In this document: one piece after another, positions 15,232 through 23,303 of the stretch
Layout: each line of letters opens with the position of its first letter
How positions within the stretch are numbered: position 1 is the stretch's first letter
Translations under genes and position numbers: made by a program
Assembly: GCA_964459065.1 (NCBI GenBank)
Contig: CAYWMN010000007.1
Span: 1-31,545, forward strand
Length of the DNA: 31,545 nt
DNA from: JAMCXS01 sp964459065
Lineage (GTDB): Bacteria > Acidobacteriota > Terriglobia > UBA7540
Direction: 5' to 3'
The notes under the pieces: model-generated
What the model saw: the letters and a program-made list of their open reading frames with translations, nothing else
Databases searched by the model: none
What the model was told of the DNA's origin: nothing

Positions 15232-17355
15232 ATGTCCCCGACTCGACGGGATTTTTGTTTATCCACGCTGCTGGCCCCCGCGATTGGCCTTTTCGTGGAA
15301 GATTCAGCGCGGCCGGCCGGGGTTGTTGATCCCGCCGGCAGCGAGCCCGGCGCGGGTTACATGCTGCGCTACTTTATTCGTTTGGAAACGGCCCAACGGC
15401 AAACCGAAGGCCTGATTGCCAACTGCCTGCGGAACCACTACCGTCACGTCATCCTTTTCAGCGGCAACCACTGGGACATGGGATGGAACATGCCCACGAT
15501 CCCAGAGACCGAGGCGCGCGTCAAAGTGTTGCGCCCGGTGGTGGAGCGGCTGCGCCGAGCGGGCCTTGAGGTCAGCATCAACATGCGGTCGACGATCGGA
15601 CACGGCGATATCGGCCGCGACGAGCGCGGGCGTTTTTCCTGGCAATTCATGGTGGGCGACGACGGCACCCAAAGCCATGCCATTCCGTGCCCCATTGATC
15701 CTGAGTGGAAACGCCACATCAGCCGCGTCTACGGCCTGTTCGCCGAGCTGAAGCCGGCCATCCTGTATATCGATGATGACTTCCGGCTTCACAATCATCT
15801 GCCGGTCGCCTGGGGCTGCTTTTGCCCGCTTCACCTTGCGGAGTTTGCCCGCCGCACGGGGCTGAAGCTCTCGCGCCAGGAACTTGTCCACAGGGTCTTG
15901 ACGGCCTGGCCGCAGCCGACGCGAGAGCGCCGCGAGTGGCTGCGCCTGTCGGGTGACACCATGCTCGGTGCGGCGCGCATGTTGTCCGACACGGTCAAGC
16001 AAGTGTCTCCCCAAACACGCATGGGCCTGATGTGTTCCGATCCCAACGTCCATGCCGCTGAAGGCCGCCCATGGCTCAAAATGCTGCAAGCCTTCTCGGT
16101 GAGCGGACATCAGCCGGTCCTGCGGCCCCACTATGCCTCCTATCATGACGGAACCTACCGCGACGCGGCGCGCGAGGTCTGCATGATGCGGAAATTGCAG
16201 CCCATGCTGGGCGGCAAAATGCTCTTCACGCCGGAGCTTGAAAACTCTCCTGGCACGAGATTTTCAAAGTCGGTTCAGCTCACGCGCCTGCAGGTCGCGA
16301 TGAGTTTTCTGCTGGCGCCTCCCGATATCACTCTCGACATCCACAGCTTTGACGACACAACGTTCAATTACGATCCCGGCGTCGACACCATGCTGAGGAA
16401 CTCCCTGGGCCGCTTCAGCACCCTGGCCGCCTGGGCTCTCGATTGCCCCAACGAGCGCGGGCTGCAGGTTCTGTGGGATGACCGCTTCCCGATGCACCGC
16501 AAAGTGGAGGTGAGCCGCATGACCCACCTTCCCGCGCCGCCGTGCTGGGAAGGCGCCATGGACCTTTTCGGGTTTTCGACCACTTTTTATCCCGGGGAAG
16601 TGAAGCTTGCCAGCCGATCCTACCTTGAGGAACGCAGCGATGAGGAAATTAGAAAGCTCCTCGAGGGAAAGCTCATGATCGAAGGCGACGGCGCAGCCTA
16701 CCTGATGGAGCGCGGATTCGGCGCCTCGATCGGCCTGCGGAGTTGCCGGCCCGTGGAGGGCGCGAACTTCGAGGAAATGACCAACCGGAATTTCGCCGGC
16801 AAATATTTCGGCGGCGACGAAACCACCGTCTATGACCAAAAATACCGGCTGGAACCCGTCGAACAAGCTATCGTGGCCACGGAAATGTTCGGTCCGGACC
16901 GCAGTTTCCATGTGCCGGGAATGACGCTGTATGCAAACGCGTCGGGAGGGCGCATCGCGACGATTCCGCTTAGCGGCTCTCACGGTGATCTCTACAGCAT
17001 GGGATTTCGCGGCTGGAAAAGGCAGGTCGTCATCAAAAACATTCTCGAATGGATCAACCGCGGTCCGCTGCCGTTGTTCGTTGAAAATGCTCCCAACGTC
17101 CTTCCCATCCGCCGCGACGGCAAAAAATCAATTCTGATCGGAATCTGCAATCTGAGTTCGGACCCCTTCACCCGTGTCAGTTTCGAGCTCGCAAACCCGT
17201 TTGAAGGACGGCCGCGAATCGAATACCTCGAACCCGGCGGAACGGTCGCTCCCGTGGACGCTCACATGACGGTCCGCGGCCGGTCCCTGCACGTTCAAAC
17301 CGCCACGCAAATTGCACCGCTCACCCTCGGATGCTTCCGCCTGAGCCGGGCCTAG
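15232..17355 (+). CDS. Tat-exported glycoside-hydrolase-like protein of unknown specificity
   Basis: A 707-residue secreted protein. A Tat signal opens it (SPTRRDFCLSTLLAPAIG, twin Arg at 5-6). Residues about 45-395 read like a TIM barrel: regularly spaced strand endings such as HVILFSGNHWDMGW, EVSINMRSTIGHGD, AILYIDDDF (D181-D183), MGLMCSDPN and LFTPELENSPG (E335, E337). Residues about 405-510 look like the glutaminase-like trimerisation domain of GH42-type beta-galactosidases (SYLEERSDEEIRKLLEGK, then a Gly-rich end), followed by a beta-sandwich region. Acidic residues at D181-D183 and E335/E337 are candidate catalysts. The three-part layout suggests a GH42-related enzyme, but I do not recognise a defined family. 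SD GGAAGAGGAG lies just before ATG 15232. Confidence 0.65.
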   Translation: MSPTRRDFCLSTLLAPAIGLFVEDSARPAGVVDPAGSEPGAGYMLRYFIRLETAQRQTEGLIANCLRNHYRHVILFSGNHWDMGWNMPTIPETEARVKVLRPVVERLRRAGLEVSINMRSTIGHGDIGRDERGRFSWQFMVGDDGTQSHAIPCPIDPEWKRHISRVYGLFAELKPAILYIDDDFRLHNHLPVAWGCFCPLHLAEFARRTGLKLSRQELVHRVLTAWPQPTRERREWLRLSGDTMLGAARMLSDTVKQVSPQTRMGLMCSDPNVHAAEGRPWLKMLQAFSVSGHQPVLRPHYASYHDGTYRDAAREVCMMRKLQPMLGGKMLFTPELENSPGTRFSKSVQLTRLQVAMSFLLAPPDITLDIHSFDDTTFNYDPGVDTMLRNSLGRFSTLAAWALDCPNERGLQVLWDDRFPMHRKVEVSRMTHLPAPPCWEGAMDLFGFSTTFYPGEVKLASRSYLEERSDEEIRKLLEGKLMIEGDGAAYLMERGFGASIGLRSCRPVEGANFEEMTNRNFAGKYFGGDETTVYDQKYRLEPVEQAIVATEMFGPDRSFHVPGMTLYANASGGRIATIPLSGSHGDLYSMGFRGWKRQVVIKNILEWINRGPLPLFVENAPNVLPIRRDGKKSILIGICNLSSDPFTRVSFELANPFEGRPRIEYLEPGGTVAPVDAHMTVRGRSLHVQTATQIAPLTLGCFRLSRA

Positions 17356-17392
17356 CAAGGGTGCGAGCGCCCGCTCCGGGCAGCGAGGGGAC

Positions 17393-17421
17393 TTGACAAA
17401 TCAACACAACACTGCTAGCCT
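17393..17421 (+). promoter_or_regulatory. Promoter-like TTGACA-17-TAGCCT pointing into the repeat region
   Basis: TTGACA (17393-17398) and TAGCCT (17416-17421) are separated by exactly 17 nt. The nearest downstream gene on the plus strand is over 3.9 kb away, so any transcript from here would cover the hairpin and repeats only and could be a small RNA. The -10 is only a moderate match. Confidence 0.35.
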
Positions 17422-17442
17422 AGCTCTGAGGATCAAGTGCGC

Positions 17443-17465
17443 GACCCTACGCCACCCGTAGGGTC
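17443..17465. repeat. Perfect 9-bp inverted repeat with 5-nt loop
   Basis: GACCCTACG and CGTAGGGTC flank CCACC. The stem is perfect but is not followed by a T run on the plus strand (TGACGCCCC follows). It could end the mRNA of the upstream glycoside-hydrolase-like gene, act as the 5' hairpin of a small RNA, or be a protein-binding dyad. Confidence 0.6.
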
Positions 17466-17541
17466 TGACGCCCCCCAAAAGTGCCCATGCGGGAGTTAAA
17501 AATCGCAGCCGACGAAAAAAAAGAATTCTTTTTTTGGGCAA

Positions 17542-17694
17542 ACGAAGCTAGGAAGTTGTTGAAAATAAAAGAGAGCGGTCGAAAAAACGCGCAAAACGAA
17601 CCTAAAACGAAGCTAAAACGAAGCAGGGAAGTTGTTGAAAACAGGAACGGCCTGAAAAAACGAAGCTAAAGCCGGGAAGGCTAAGTTATTGAAA
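17542..17694. repeat. 11-bp tandem repeats and a 24-bp imperfect direct repeat, A-rich
   Basis: Three units follow each other without gaps: ACGAACCTAAA (17596-17606), ACGAAGCTAAA (17607-17617) and ACGAAGCAGGG (17618-17628). ACGAAGCTA recurs at 17542 and 17660. A longer 24-bp unit starting ACGAAGC and ending GTTGTTGAAAA occurs at 17542-17565 and 17618-17641 with 22 of 24 identical bases, and a diverged third copy (AAGTTATTGAAAA) ends near 17694. The A-tracts repeat at about one helical turn, so the DNA may be curved. Confidence 0.7.
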
Positions 17695-17727
17695 ATACGT
17701 TGCAGAAAATTCCACTCGCTCCGGTCC

Positions 17728-17766
17728 CGCAGCGCCACCCGTGCCGGACGAGCCGGGGGCGCTGCG
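17728..17766. terminator. Strong GC hairpin between convergent genes, probable terminator
   Basis: CGCAGCGCC (17728-17736) pairs with GGCGCTGCG (17758-17766), and inside it CCCG (17738-17741) pairs with CGGG (17754-17757). On the plus strand it is followed by TTTCCCTTC; on the minus strand there is no T run. It lies 21 nt beyond the stop of the isocitrate dehydrogenase gene and faces the convergent gene ending at 17355, a fitting place to end transcription from the minus strand. Confidence 0.5.
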
Positions 17767-17787
17767 TTTCCCTTCGAGCTTCACTCC

Positions 17788-18789
17788 TCAATCGAGCGCC
17801 GCAATCACCGCGGAAGTAAACTCATCGGTTGAGGCCTTGCCGCCGGCGTCAGCCGTCAACTGGCGCCCCTCCTGATAGACATGATGAAGGGCTCTTTCAA
17901 TCCGGTTGGCCGTAGCCTTCTGGTCAAGATTCCGCAGCATGAGGATGGCCGACAGCATCATGGCCGTGGGGTTTGCAAGGTTCTTGCCCGCGATATCCGG
18001 CGCGCTGCCGTGCACGGCTTCATACAGCGAGCAGCCGTCGCCAAGGTTGGCCCCTGGAACCATGCCAAGGCCGCCCACCAGCCCCGCGCAAAGGTCCGAG
18101 AGGATATCGCCGTAAAGGTTTTCGAGCAGCAGCATATCGAAGGTCTCGGGCCGCATTACAAGCTGCATCGAGCAATTGTCCACAATCAACTCTTCGTGTT
18201 GGATGTCGGGGTAATCGCGGGCCACTTTGCGGATGCAATCCAGGAAGAGTCCGTCCGAAAGCTTCATGATGTTGGCCTTGTGGACGGCCGTAATCTTTTT
18301 CCGTCCCATGCGCCTGGCGTATTCAAAGGCAAACCGCGCAATGCGCGTGGAAGCAAACTCCGTAATCACCTTAAGGCTCTCGACGACTCCCGGCGCAACC
18401 ACGTGCTCGAGGCCGGAATAAAGGCTTTCCGTATTCTCGCGCACGATCACCAGGTCCACATTGTCGAAGCGTGTCTTGACCCCGGGGACATTCTTCACCG
18501 GGCGCAGGTTGGCGTAAAGTTCCAGGGCTCTGCGCAGCGCCACGTTGATGCTACGGTTGCCGACGCCGACCGGCGTTGTGATGGGTCCCTTCAGGGCCAC
18601 GCCCGTCTTGCGAATCTGTTCGACGACCGCGGCCACATCCGGCTCGCCCTGGCGCTGGCCGACCACTGGAGTAACCGATTGTTCCACCCACTCGATCTCC
18701 GCTCCTGCCGCCTCCAGCAGCCGCACGGTTGCGCGGCTTACTTCCGGCCCAATGCCGTCACCTGGAATCAGTGTTACTGTCGTTGTCAT
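17788..18789 (-). CDS. NAD-dependent isocitrate dehydrogenase
   Basis: Oxidises isocitrate to 2-oxoglutarate in the TCA cycle. The 333-residue protein belongs to the isocitrate/isopropylmalate dehydrogenase superfamily: LIPGDGIGPEV at residues 7-17, the substrate loop NRSINVALRRALELYANLRP, VRENTESLYSGLEH, and the metal-binding block YGDILSDLCAGLVGGLGM. The Ser in the loop and the S-G-L-E-H sequence favour isocitrate over isopropylmalate. In HGSAPDIAGKNLANP the Asp-Ile pair replaces the Lys-Tyr that binds NADP in E. coli Icd, so NAD is the expected cofactor. ATG 18789 follows AGGGGAA. It is the last of the minus-strand genes before the convergent hairpin region. Confidence 0.87.
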   Translation of the reverse strand: MTTTVTLIPGDGIGPEVSRATVRLLEAAGAEIEWVEQSVTPVVGQRQGEPDVAAVVEQIRKTGVALKGPITTPVGVGNRSINVALRRALELYANLRPVKNVPGVKTRFDNVDLVIVRENTESLYSGLEHVVAPGVVESLKVITEFASTRIARFAFEYARRMGRKKITAVHKANIMKLSDGLFLDCIRKVARDYPDIQHEELIVDNCSMQLVMRPETFDMLLLENLYGDILSDLCAGLVGGLGMVPGANLGDGCSLYEAVHGSAPDIAGKNLANPTAMMLSAILMLRNLDQKATANRIERALHHVYQEGRQLTADAGGKASTDEFTSAVIAALD

Positions 18790-18921
18790 AAGTTCCCCTG
18801 GAATGAAATTTTATTCAAAGCCGGCTGCCCCGTCCGAACGGAACAAAACTTTTTTGTAAAACATGCGACGCGAACACCGCAGCGGGTCGCTTTCGGGAGC
18901 GGTAAACCTTGCAGTCTATTG

Positions 18922-19914
18922 TCAGCGTGCAGGGTTGCTGACCGGGGCATTGAGCAATTGAGACAGCTCAGCGATCGATGCCGAGGCGTTCAAATCGACC
19001 TCCGAACCGTCCACCCGGACCTCCAGGTTCTGGAGAAGCTGCGAAAGGGCCGGAGACACGTTGGCCTTCAGCGACGGCTGGGCGTTGCGCAACAAAGAGA
19101 AAAGCTGGCCGAAGCCGTTTGCGGCCGCGTCATTTTGGCACCGGATCGACAGATGCGCCACTACGCCGCTCGACCAATTGACGCGGTAGAGTACGGCATT
19201 CACCGCGCCAAACAGCGCGCTGGGATTGAAAGCGAGCTTTTTGCCGCCCGCCAGCCACGGGATGGCCAAATTGGCGGCGGCCTGGCCGGTCGCGATGCCC
19301 CACTGCGGCGCAAGGCCCTCCAGATCACCTTCCCAGCGGCGGAAGTTCTCATTGGAACTGAGCGAGGGCCGCTCGTCGTTGCGAACGTCCAGCAGCGCCT
19401 TCAGATCGGCCAAATGTCCGAACGCCCCCGTCGACTCGTTGATAAAAGTGAAAAAGAAATCGTTGCGCACGGCTCCCGTGCCAAAAGAGTAGAGGTCATA
19501 GCCGTCGTATTGCTGGATCGGCATTTGAGCCTTGGTGAAATATTCCCTCACCTGCTCCGGCTGAAAAGTGCCTTCCGCCAGGCCGAAAAATCGCGTGGTG
19601 TCCGTTACCTGGCCGCGCCAGCCCAGCACCAGCTCGTTGACGTCCTTTTCAGGATTAAGGCCGGCGGATTTCAAAAGCGTTTCCAAAGCACGAAGCTGGG
19701 GACTCAACAAGCGGGCGTGGATGAGCGGATACTGCGGGATCGACCGCAGTTGCTGAAGGTTGGTGTAAGCCATCTGCTGCGTATCGGCCGGGAACGTCGC
19801 CAGCGCATCCTGGCCGGCGTATTGCCCATAAAGGGGCAGAGTAAACACCAGGGCGCCGGCTATCGCGACGCTCCAAACCACGCCCCTTCCCAGAACCCGT
19901 TTCAAACCGCTCAC
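18922..19914 (-). CDS. Secreted protein of unknown function
   Basis: A 330-residue protein with a Sec signal peptide (SGLKRVLGRGVVWSVAIAGALVFTLPLYGQ, cleavage likely near YGQ-Y). The mature part has no motif I recognise. It contains helical segments with regular Leu spacing (QLRALETLLKSAGLNPEKDVNEL), alternating with beta-like stretches (YDGYDLYSFGTGAVRNDFFFTFI, NAVLYRVNWSSGVVAHLSIRC), a pattern seen in secreted proteins common in Acidobacteriota. The GTG start at 19914 is well supported by GGAGGT, 5 nt upstream. It has only one Cys and no lipobox. It lies 132 nt upstream of the isocitrate dehydrogenase gene on the same strand, which may be cotranscribed. Confidence 0.65.
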   Translation of the reverse strand: MSGLKRVLGRGVVWSVAIAGALVFTLPLYGQYAGQDALATFPADTQQMAYTNLQQLRSIPQYPLIHARLLSPQLRALETLLKSAGLNPEKDVNELVLGWRGQVTDTTRFFGLAEGTFQPEQVREYFTKAQMPIQQYDGYDLYSFGTGAVRNDFFFTFINESTGAFGHLADLKALLDVRNDERPSLSSNENFRRWEGDLEGLAPQWGIATGQAAANLAIPWLAGGKKLAFNPSALFGAVNAVLYRVNWSSGVVAHLSIRCQNDAAANGFGQLFSLLRNAQPSLKANVSPALSQLLQNLEVRVDGSEVDLNASASIAELSQLLNAPVSNPAR

Positions 19915-20056
19915 TCAGTACCTCCGGCAACCTCAAGGCCTACGCCGCCCTGTCTTTCTGCAGTATTCATGCCTGACGTTGCAGTATTCACGATGAACTT
20001 CTATTATCGCTGCTATCCGGTTTGGCGTCCACTCCCGCAAAACCGCCCTGTAAACA

Positions 20057-20074
20057 CACGCCCTCGCGGGCGTG
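20057..20074 (-). terminator. Hairpin downstream of the DapA-like gene, possible terminator
   Basis: CACGCCC and GGGCGTG are separated by a 4-nt loop. On the minus strand the stem is followed by TGTTTAC, a weak T-rich end, and lies about 80 nt after the stop of the DapA-like gene. The structure is stable; the terminator role is only plausible. Confidence 0.35.
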
Positions 20075-20154
20075 GCGCTCTTGCTTGCCGTGGCAGGCGG
20101 TTGGCGGTGGCACGCTGTCCTGGCAGATTGAATGGAGTGCGCTGGCAGCGCCGT

Positions 20155-21132
20155 CTAGACGCGGAAGTAAGGCCGCAGGGCTGCATAAACAGCGTCGAGT
20201 TCCCGCTGGTCTCCGGCGTCCATCTTGAACTTGCTGGTGTTGCGCATGTAGACGGTCTTGAAGACGCCGCGCCTTCGCAGGATCTCTTTCTGCAAGACGT
20301 AGGTGACTTCTTCTTCCATCACAGCCATCATCAGCATTTTGGCAAAAAGTTCGCGCGCCTGCTTCCGCTTGCCAGCCTGGAACCAATCCCAGATCTGGGC
20401 CTGGATGTCGGCAAAGCCCGCGCCGGGCATGGTGCCGCCCGACCCGCGCGCCATTTCATTCATAAACATCTTGGCGCCGCCGCCGGTCATGGGAACCAGC
20501 AGGCCGGAAGCCCGCTTCACATATTCGCTGACGCGGTGGACGGGATTCACCTCCTCTTTGACGTAGCGGAAGGTAGGCAGTTTGTGGGCCAGGTCGATCA
20601 GGTAATCCACGGTGGTGGCCGGCGTCGTCACCTGAATGCACAGCGGCAGCTTCGACGCCTCGGTAATGGCGGCAAAGTATTCGGTCAGGATGTTCAGGTC
20701 GGAGGTCCCGTCGGTCTGGCAGCGGGCCAGCATGCCGTCGGCTCCCATGGCCTCGGCCTGGCGCGCATACTCGGCGGCTTCAAACTTGTTCGGGGCGTGA
20801 ACGCCCACCAACACCGGAACGCGGTGGCGCGCCTGCTTCACAATCACGCGCGAGAACTCCACGCGCTCGTCGTGCGAAATCGAATTCGTTTCTCCCGCAC
20901 CCGAGGGCCAGACCATTCCATGGACCCCGCAGCGAACCAGAAACTCCGTCTCCCGCTTCAACGATTCGCCGTCGATTTTGAGGTTTTCAAAGTACGGCGT
21001 TTGCATGATGATGAACACACCCCGCCACGGCTGCGGCGGCGGACCCGAGGCCGCAGCGCCCGGTACGGCGGCCAGGCTGCCGGCGGCGGCCAGACTTCCC
21101 AGGAATTCCCGACGGTTCAGGTTAGAATCCAT
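20155..21132 (-). CDS. Tat-exported dihydrodipicolinate synthase-like (DapA/NAL family) aldolase
   Basis: A 325-residue TIM-barrel protein of the class I pyruvate-aldolase family. It opens with a Tat signal (NLNRREFLGSLAAAGSLAAV), so it is probably exported. The Schiff-base lysine is K192 in FRYVKEEV, and WPSGAGE (75-81) replaces the usual GTTGE pyruvate-binding loop. The Tyr of the YNxP motif, part of the catalytic triad in DapA, is missing: the region reads IQVTTPATT, with V168 at its place. Hence lysine biosynthesis is unlikely and the true substrate is unknown. ATG 21132 is chosen over an ATG 39 nt upstream because AGGAGG lies just before it. Such Tat-tagged paralogs often accompany sugar-acid degradation genes. 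Confidence 0.75.
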   Translation of the reverse strand: MDSNLNRREFLGSLAAAGSLAAVPGAAASGPPPQPWRGVFIIMQTPYFENLKIDGESLKRETEFLVRCGVHGMVWPSGAGETNSISHDERVEFSRVIVKQARHRVPVLVGVHAPNKFEAAEYARQAEAMGADGMLARCQTDGTSDLNILTEYFAAITEASKLPLCIQVTTPATTVDYLIDLAHKLPTFRYVKEEVNPVHRVSEYVKRASGLLVPMTGGGAKMFMNEMARGSGGTMPGAGFADIQAQIWDWFQAGKRKQARELFAKMLMMAVMEEEVTYVLQKEILRRRGVFKTVYMRNTSKFKMDAGDQRELDAVYAALRPYFRV

Positions 21133-21402
21133 TTCGCACTCCTCCTTTTCGTGAACAGCATGACTACCCAATGGCGGGCATTATATCCCGACCCGCCGGC
21201 CGATGCCATGATGAACAGCACACGGCCCAGGGCAGGTCTGCATAGCAGCCACACCCATACGGGTGAAGCCGTCGTATGCGCAACGGGACCAGCCACGAGC
21301 CAAAGCCGCGCGCTTGCTTTGGGAGCTGTCCGGCGCTATGCTCCAGCCCAGAGGCAAACTGGATTCGAGCTTTCGCTTATTGAGTTCCTTCAAGGAGGAT
21401 GC

Positions 21403-21825
21403 ATGTTCAGAAAATTTGCGTGCCTGGCCGCGTTGGGCTTTTTGCTTGCTCCCGCTGTTGGCCTGGCTCATGGCGGCGCCAGGCCCAACCCGGCGGTCAC
21501 GGCTGCGAAGAAGTGGTTGCAGTTAATCGACCAAGGCAATTACAGCGCCAGTTGGGCCCAAGCCTCCGGATATTTTCGCAATGCCGTCACCCGCGAAAAG
21601 TGGGAGCAATCATTGCAGGCGGTCCGAAAGCCGCTCGGCAAAATGCTTTCCCGGAAGTTGAATGTGAAAATGTATAAGACGTCCCTGCCGGGCGCGCCCG
21701 ACGGCCAATATGAGGTGATGCAATTTGAAACTTCGTTCGCCCACAAAAAATCGGCGGTTGAAACGGTTACCTTCATGAAAGGAGCGGGCGGCGGATGGAG
21801 GGCAGCCGGATACTTTATCAGGTGA
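21403..21825 (+). CDS. DUF4019 domain-containing secreted protein
   Basis: A 140-residue protein with a signal peptide (FRKFACLAALGFLLAPAVGLAHG) followed by a single DUF4019 domain. Marks of that family are AAKKWLQLIDQGNYSASWAQAS near the start, then WEQSLQAVRKPLGK, SLPGAPDGQYEVMQFETSFAHK and the closing WRAAGYFIR. The function of the family is unknown; the size and fold suggest a cystatin/NTF2-like small periplasmic domain. ATG 21403 follows AAGGAGG (21392-21398). It stands alone on the plus strand between minus-strand genes. A much longer in-frame frame reaching back to 17881 is an antisense shadow, not an N-terminal extension. Confidence 0.83.
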   Translation: MFRKFACLAALGFLLAPAVGLAHGGARPNPAVTAAKKWLQLIDQGNYSASWAQASGYFRNAVTREKWEQSLQAVRKPLGKMLSRKLNVKMYKTSLPGAPDGQYEVMQFETSFAHKKSAVETVTFMKGAGGGWRAAGYFIR

Positions 21826-21929
21826 GCGCCGACTTCGGCGGCGCCGCTGAACAGGCGCCGGAACGAGAGTGTCAGCCGTGAAAGTGGCTCCAGCCCGGAT
21901 GCGCAGAGCAGGGAATCCGTTGCGCCGTT

Positions 21930-22922
21930 TTACGCGGGCGGGGAAGCTGCTGACGCTGTGCGGTAACTCTCCAGAGTTATCCGGATGGCTTCCTCAATGG
22001 GCGTTTCGGTGAAATTCGGCAGCAGGCGCTTCAGCTTTGCTCCATCCAGAATCACGCTGCTGTCAAAAAGGTAGCGCAACTCCAGAAGCTCGCGAATGAC
22101 CTTGTCGAAGACCGCAGCAACCTTCAACGCGGACCACGGCACCACACGGACGGGGAGATCAGGCTTCCCGGCCTGCTGCAGGATCAGGTTTAGAAAATCT
22201 CGTTGGGTGGGCGGGACGTAGCCGCAGAAATTAACCGACTCGAAAGCATCCAACTGGTCGGAAATGGCCAGAAGGTCGGCTCCGGCGCGGGCAAGGTCCG
22301 GGACAAAGGCCCATTGATGGGGAATATCCAGTTTGCCGATCGCCTTGAGGGGTTTGCCCAGTATGGCGTTTTCAAACAGCGGGTCCACCAGACCGTTGCG
22401 CACGCTGGGGCCAAAGTAATCACCGGCGCGCAGAATAATTACGCGAACAGATCCTTCCTCAGCGGCCTGCTGGAGGGAGTTTTCGATGGTCACCCGCAAG
22501 GTTCCCTTGTCGGCGCTCGGAAGGTTGGGAGCGTCTTCAGTGAGCGGGCCGGAAGATTGCGGGCCCAGTCCATAGACGTTGCCCGGAAACAGGATGGTCG
22601 CGTTGGCCGCCCGCGCCGCCGCAATCACGTGGGCAGTCGCTCGGGCCATGTGAGGAACCCATTGCGGATAGGGGAAGTTGACCGCATGAACAATCGCGCG
22701 GCAGCCTTCGGCGGCCGTCAGCACCCCGGGACCGTCCTCCGCGTCGCCCTGCGTCATCTCCAAAGCCGGGTCGTTGCCCAGGAGGCTCGCGGCCTTGGCG
22801 GAGTCGCGCACCAGGCAACGGACCCGGCTGCCGCGGCGCAACAATTCGGCAACCATCGCCCGGCCAAAGCCGCCCGTTGCTCCGATGACTAAAACTCGAT
22901 GGTTCGTGGTTTCAGATTCCAT
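21930..22922 (-). CDS. NAD(P)-binding epimerase/reductase-like protein (atypical extended SDR)
   Basis: A 330-residue Rossmann-fold protein of the NAD-dependent epimerase/dehydratase group. The nucleotide-binding loop is VIGATGGFGRAM (residues 12-23) and CLVRD at the end of the second strand suggests NADP preference through Arg. The middle region has FPGNVYGLGP, where Tyr is present but the YxxxK pair of classical members is not visible, so it may be an atypical SDR acting as a binding or regulatory protein, or a reductase with a different site. The C-terminal part (FCGYVPPTQRDFLNLILQQAG) is substrate-domain-like. The SD before ATG 22922 is weak (GGAACG). No neighbour indicates a pathway. Confidence 0.75.
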   Translation of the reverse strand: MESETTNHRVLVIGATGGFGRAMVAELLRRGSRVRCLVRDSAKAASLLGNDPALEMTQGDAEDGPGVLTAAEGCRAIVHAVNFPYPQWVPHMARATAHVIAAARAANATILFPGNVYGLGPQSSGPLTEDAPNLPSADKGTLRVTIENSLQQAAEEGSVRVIILRAGDYFGPSVRNGLVDPLFENAILGKPLKAIGKLDIPHQWAFVPDLARAGADLLAISDQLDAFESVNFCGYVPPTQRDFLNLILQQAGKPDLPVRVVPWSALKVAAVFDKVIRELLELRYLFDSSVILDGAKLKRLLPNFTETPIEEAIRITLESYRTASAASPPA

Positions 22923-23303
22923 AACGTTCCGAGTCCTGCACTGTTTTTTTGGATTTCGCTGTCAACGCACCGCTTGCCGGTGCGTGTGTCTTACGGCATA
23001 GTGCAACAAAATGGCGGGACAAACAACCTCCGCACAGAAAATCACCAGGCATTGGGCTGGCGCAAAGCAGCCCAGCACGCGAAGATAATGGATTAGAAAG
23101 GGGATTGTAAAGGGCTGAATTCCCTACCAGGCGTTTAAGGTTGGGCTCAGCAGTCTTTCAGAGTGGAGCGCCACAAGACCGGCACTAACACCGCATAAGC
23201 GCGCCGTTGCTGCTCGCAAGAGCCCGCCATGGCGCCGCGGTGGCCTTCAGCCGCCGCAGCATGACCCGAGGCAGGGAACAGCGCCCGCGGAATCGGCCAA
23301 AAT
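22923..23303. other. Intergenic region, nothing recognised
   Basis: These 381 nt separate the sulfur operon (ending at 23304) from the epimerase-like gene. I see no gene or RNA. One short dyad, TGGGCTG, 8 nt, CAGCCCA (23053-23074), could be a weak terminator stem on the minus strand but has no T run. Confidence 0.4.

Larger units (their letters stand above)
17356..17787. other. A-rich intergenic region between convergent genes
   Basis: This 432-nt gap has no supported gene. A 62-codon frame (17481-17669) exists but follows the repeats and has no SD. The region holds a promoter-like pair (17393-17421), a perfect 9-bp dyad (17443-17465), A-rich 11-bp repeats (17542-17694) and a long GC hairpin (17728-17766). 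Its base composition differs sharply from the flanking genes. Confidence 0.6.

Noticed and set aside
17481..17669. 62-codon frame in the A-rich intergenic region
   Set aside because: It is made of the tandem repeats, rich in Lys/Asn/Arg, has no SD and no recognisable protein features.
17881..21402. Plus-strand open frame of more than 1100 codons leading into the DUF4019 gene
   Set aside because: It runs antisense through the isocitrate dehydrogenase, secreted protein and DapA-like genes, which all have clear family motifs and SD sites. It is a by-product of their codon bias; only the last 140 codons (from ATG 21403) are real.
21827..21840. GC hairpin after the DUF4019 gene as terminator
   Set aside because: The stem is only 5 bp (CGCCG/CGGCG) and no T run follows.
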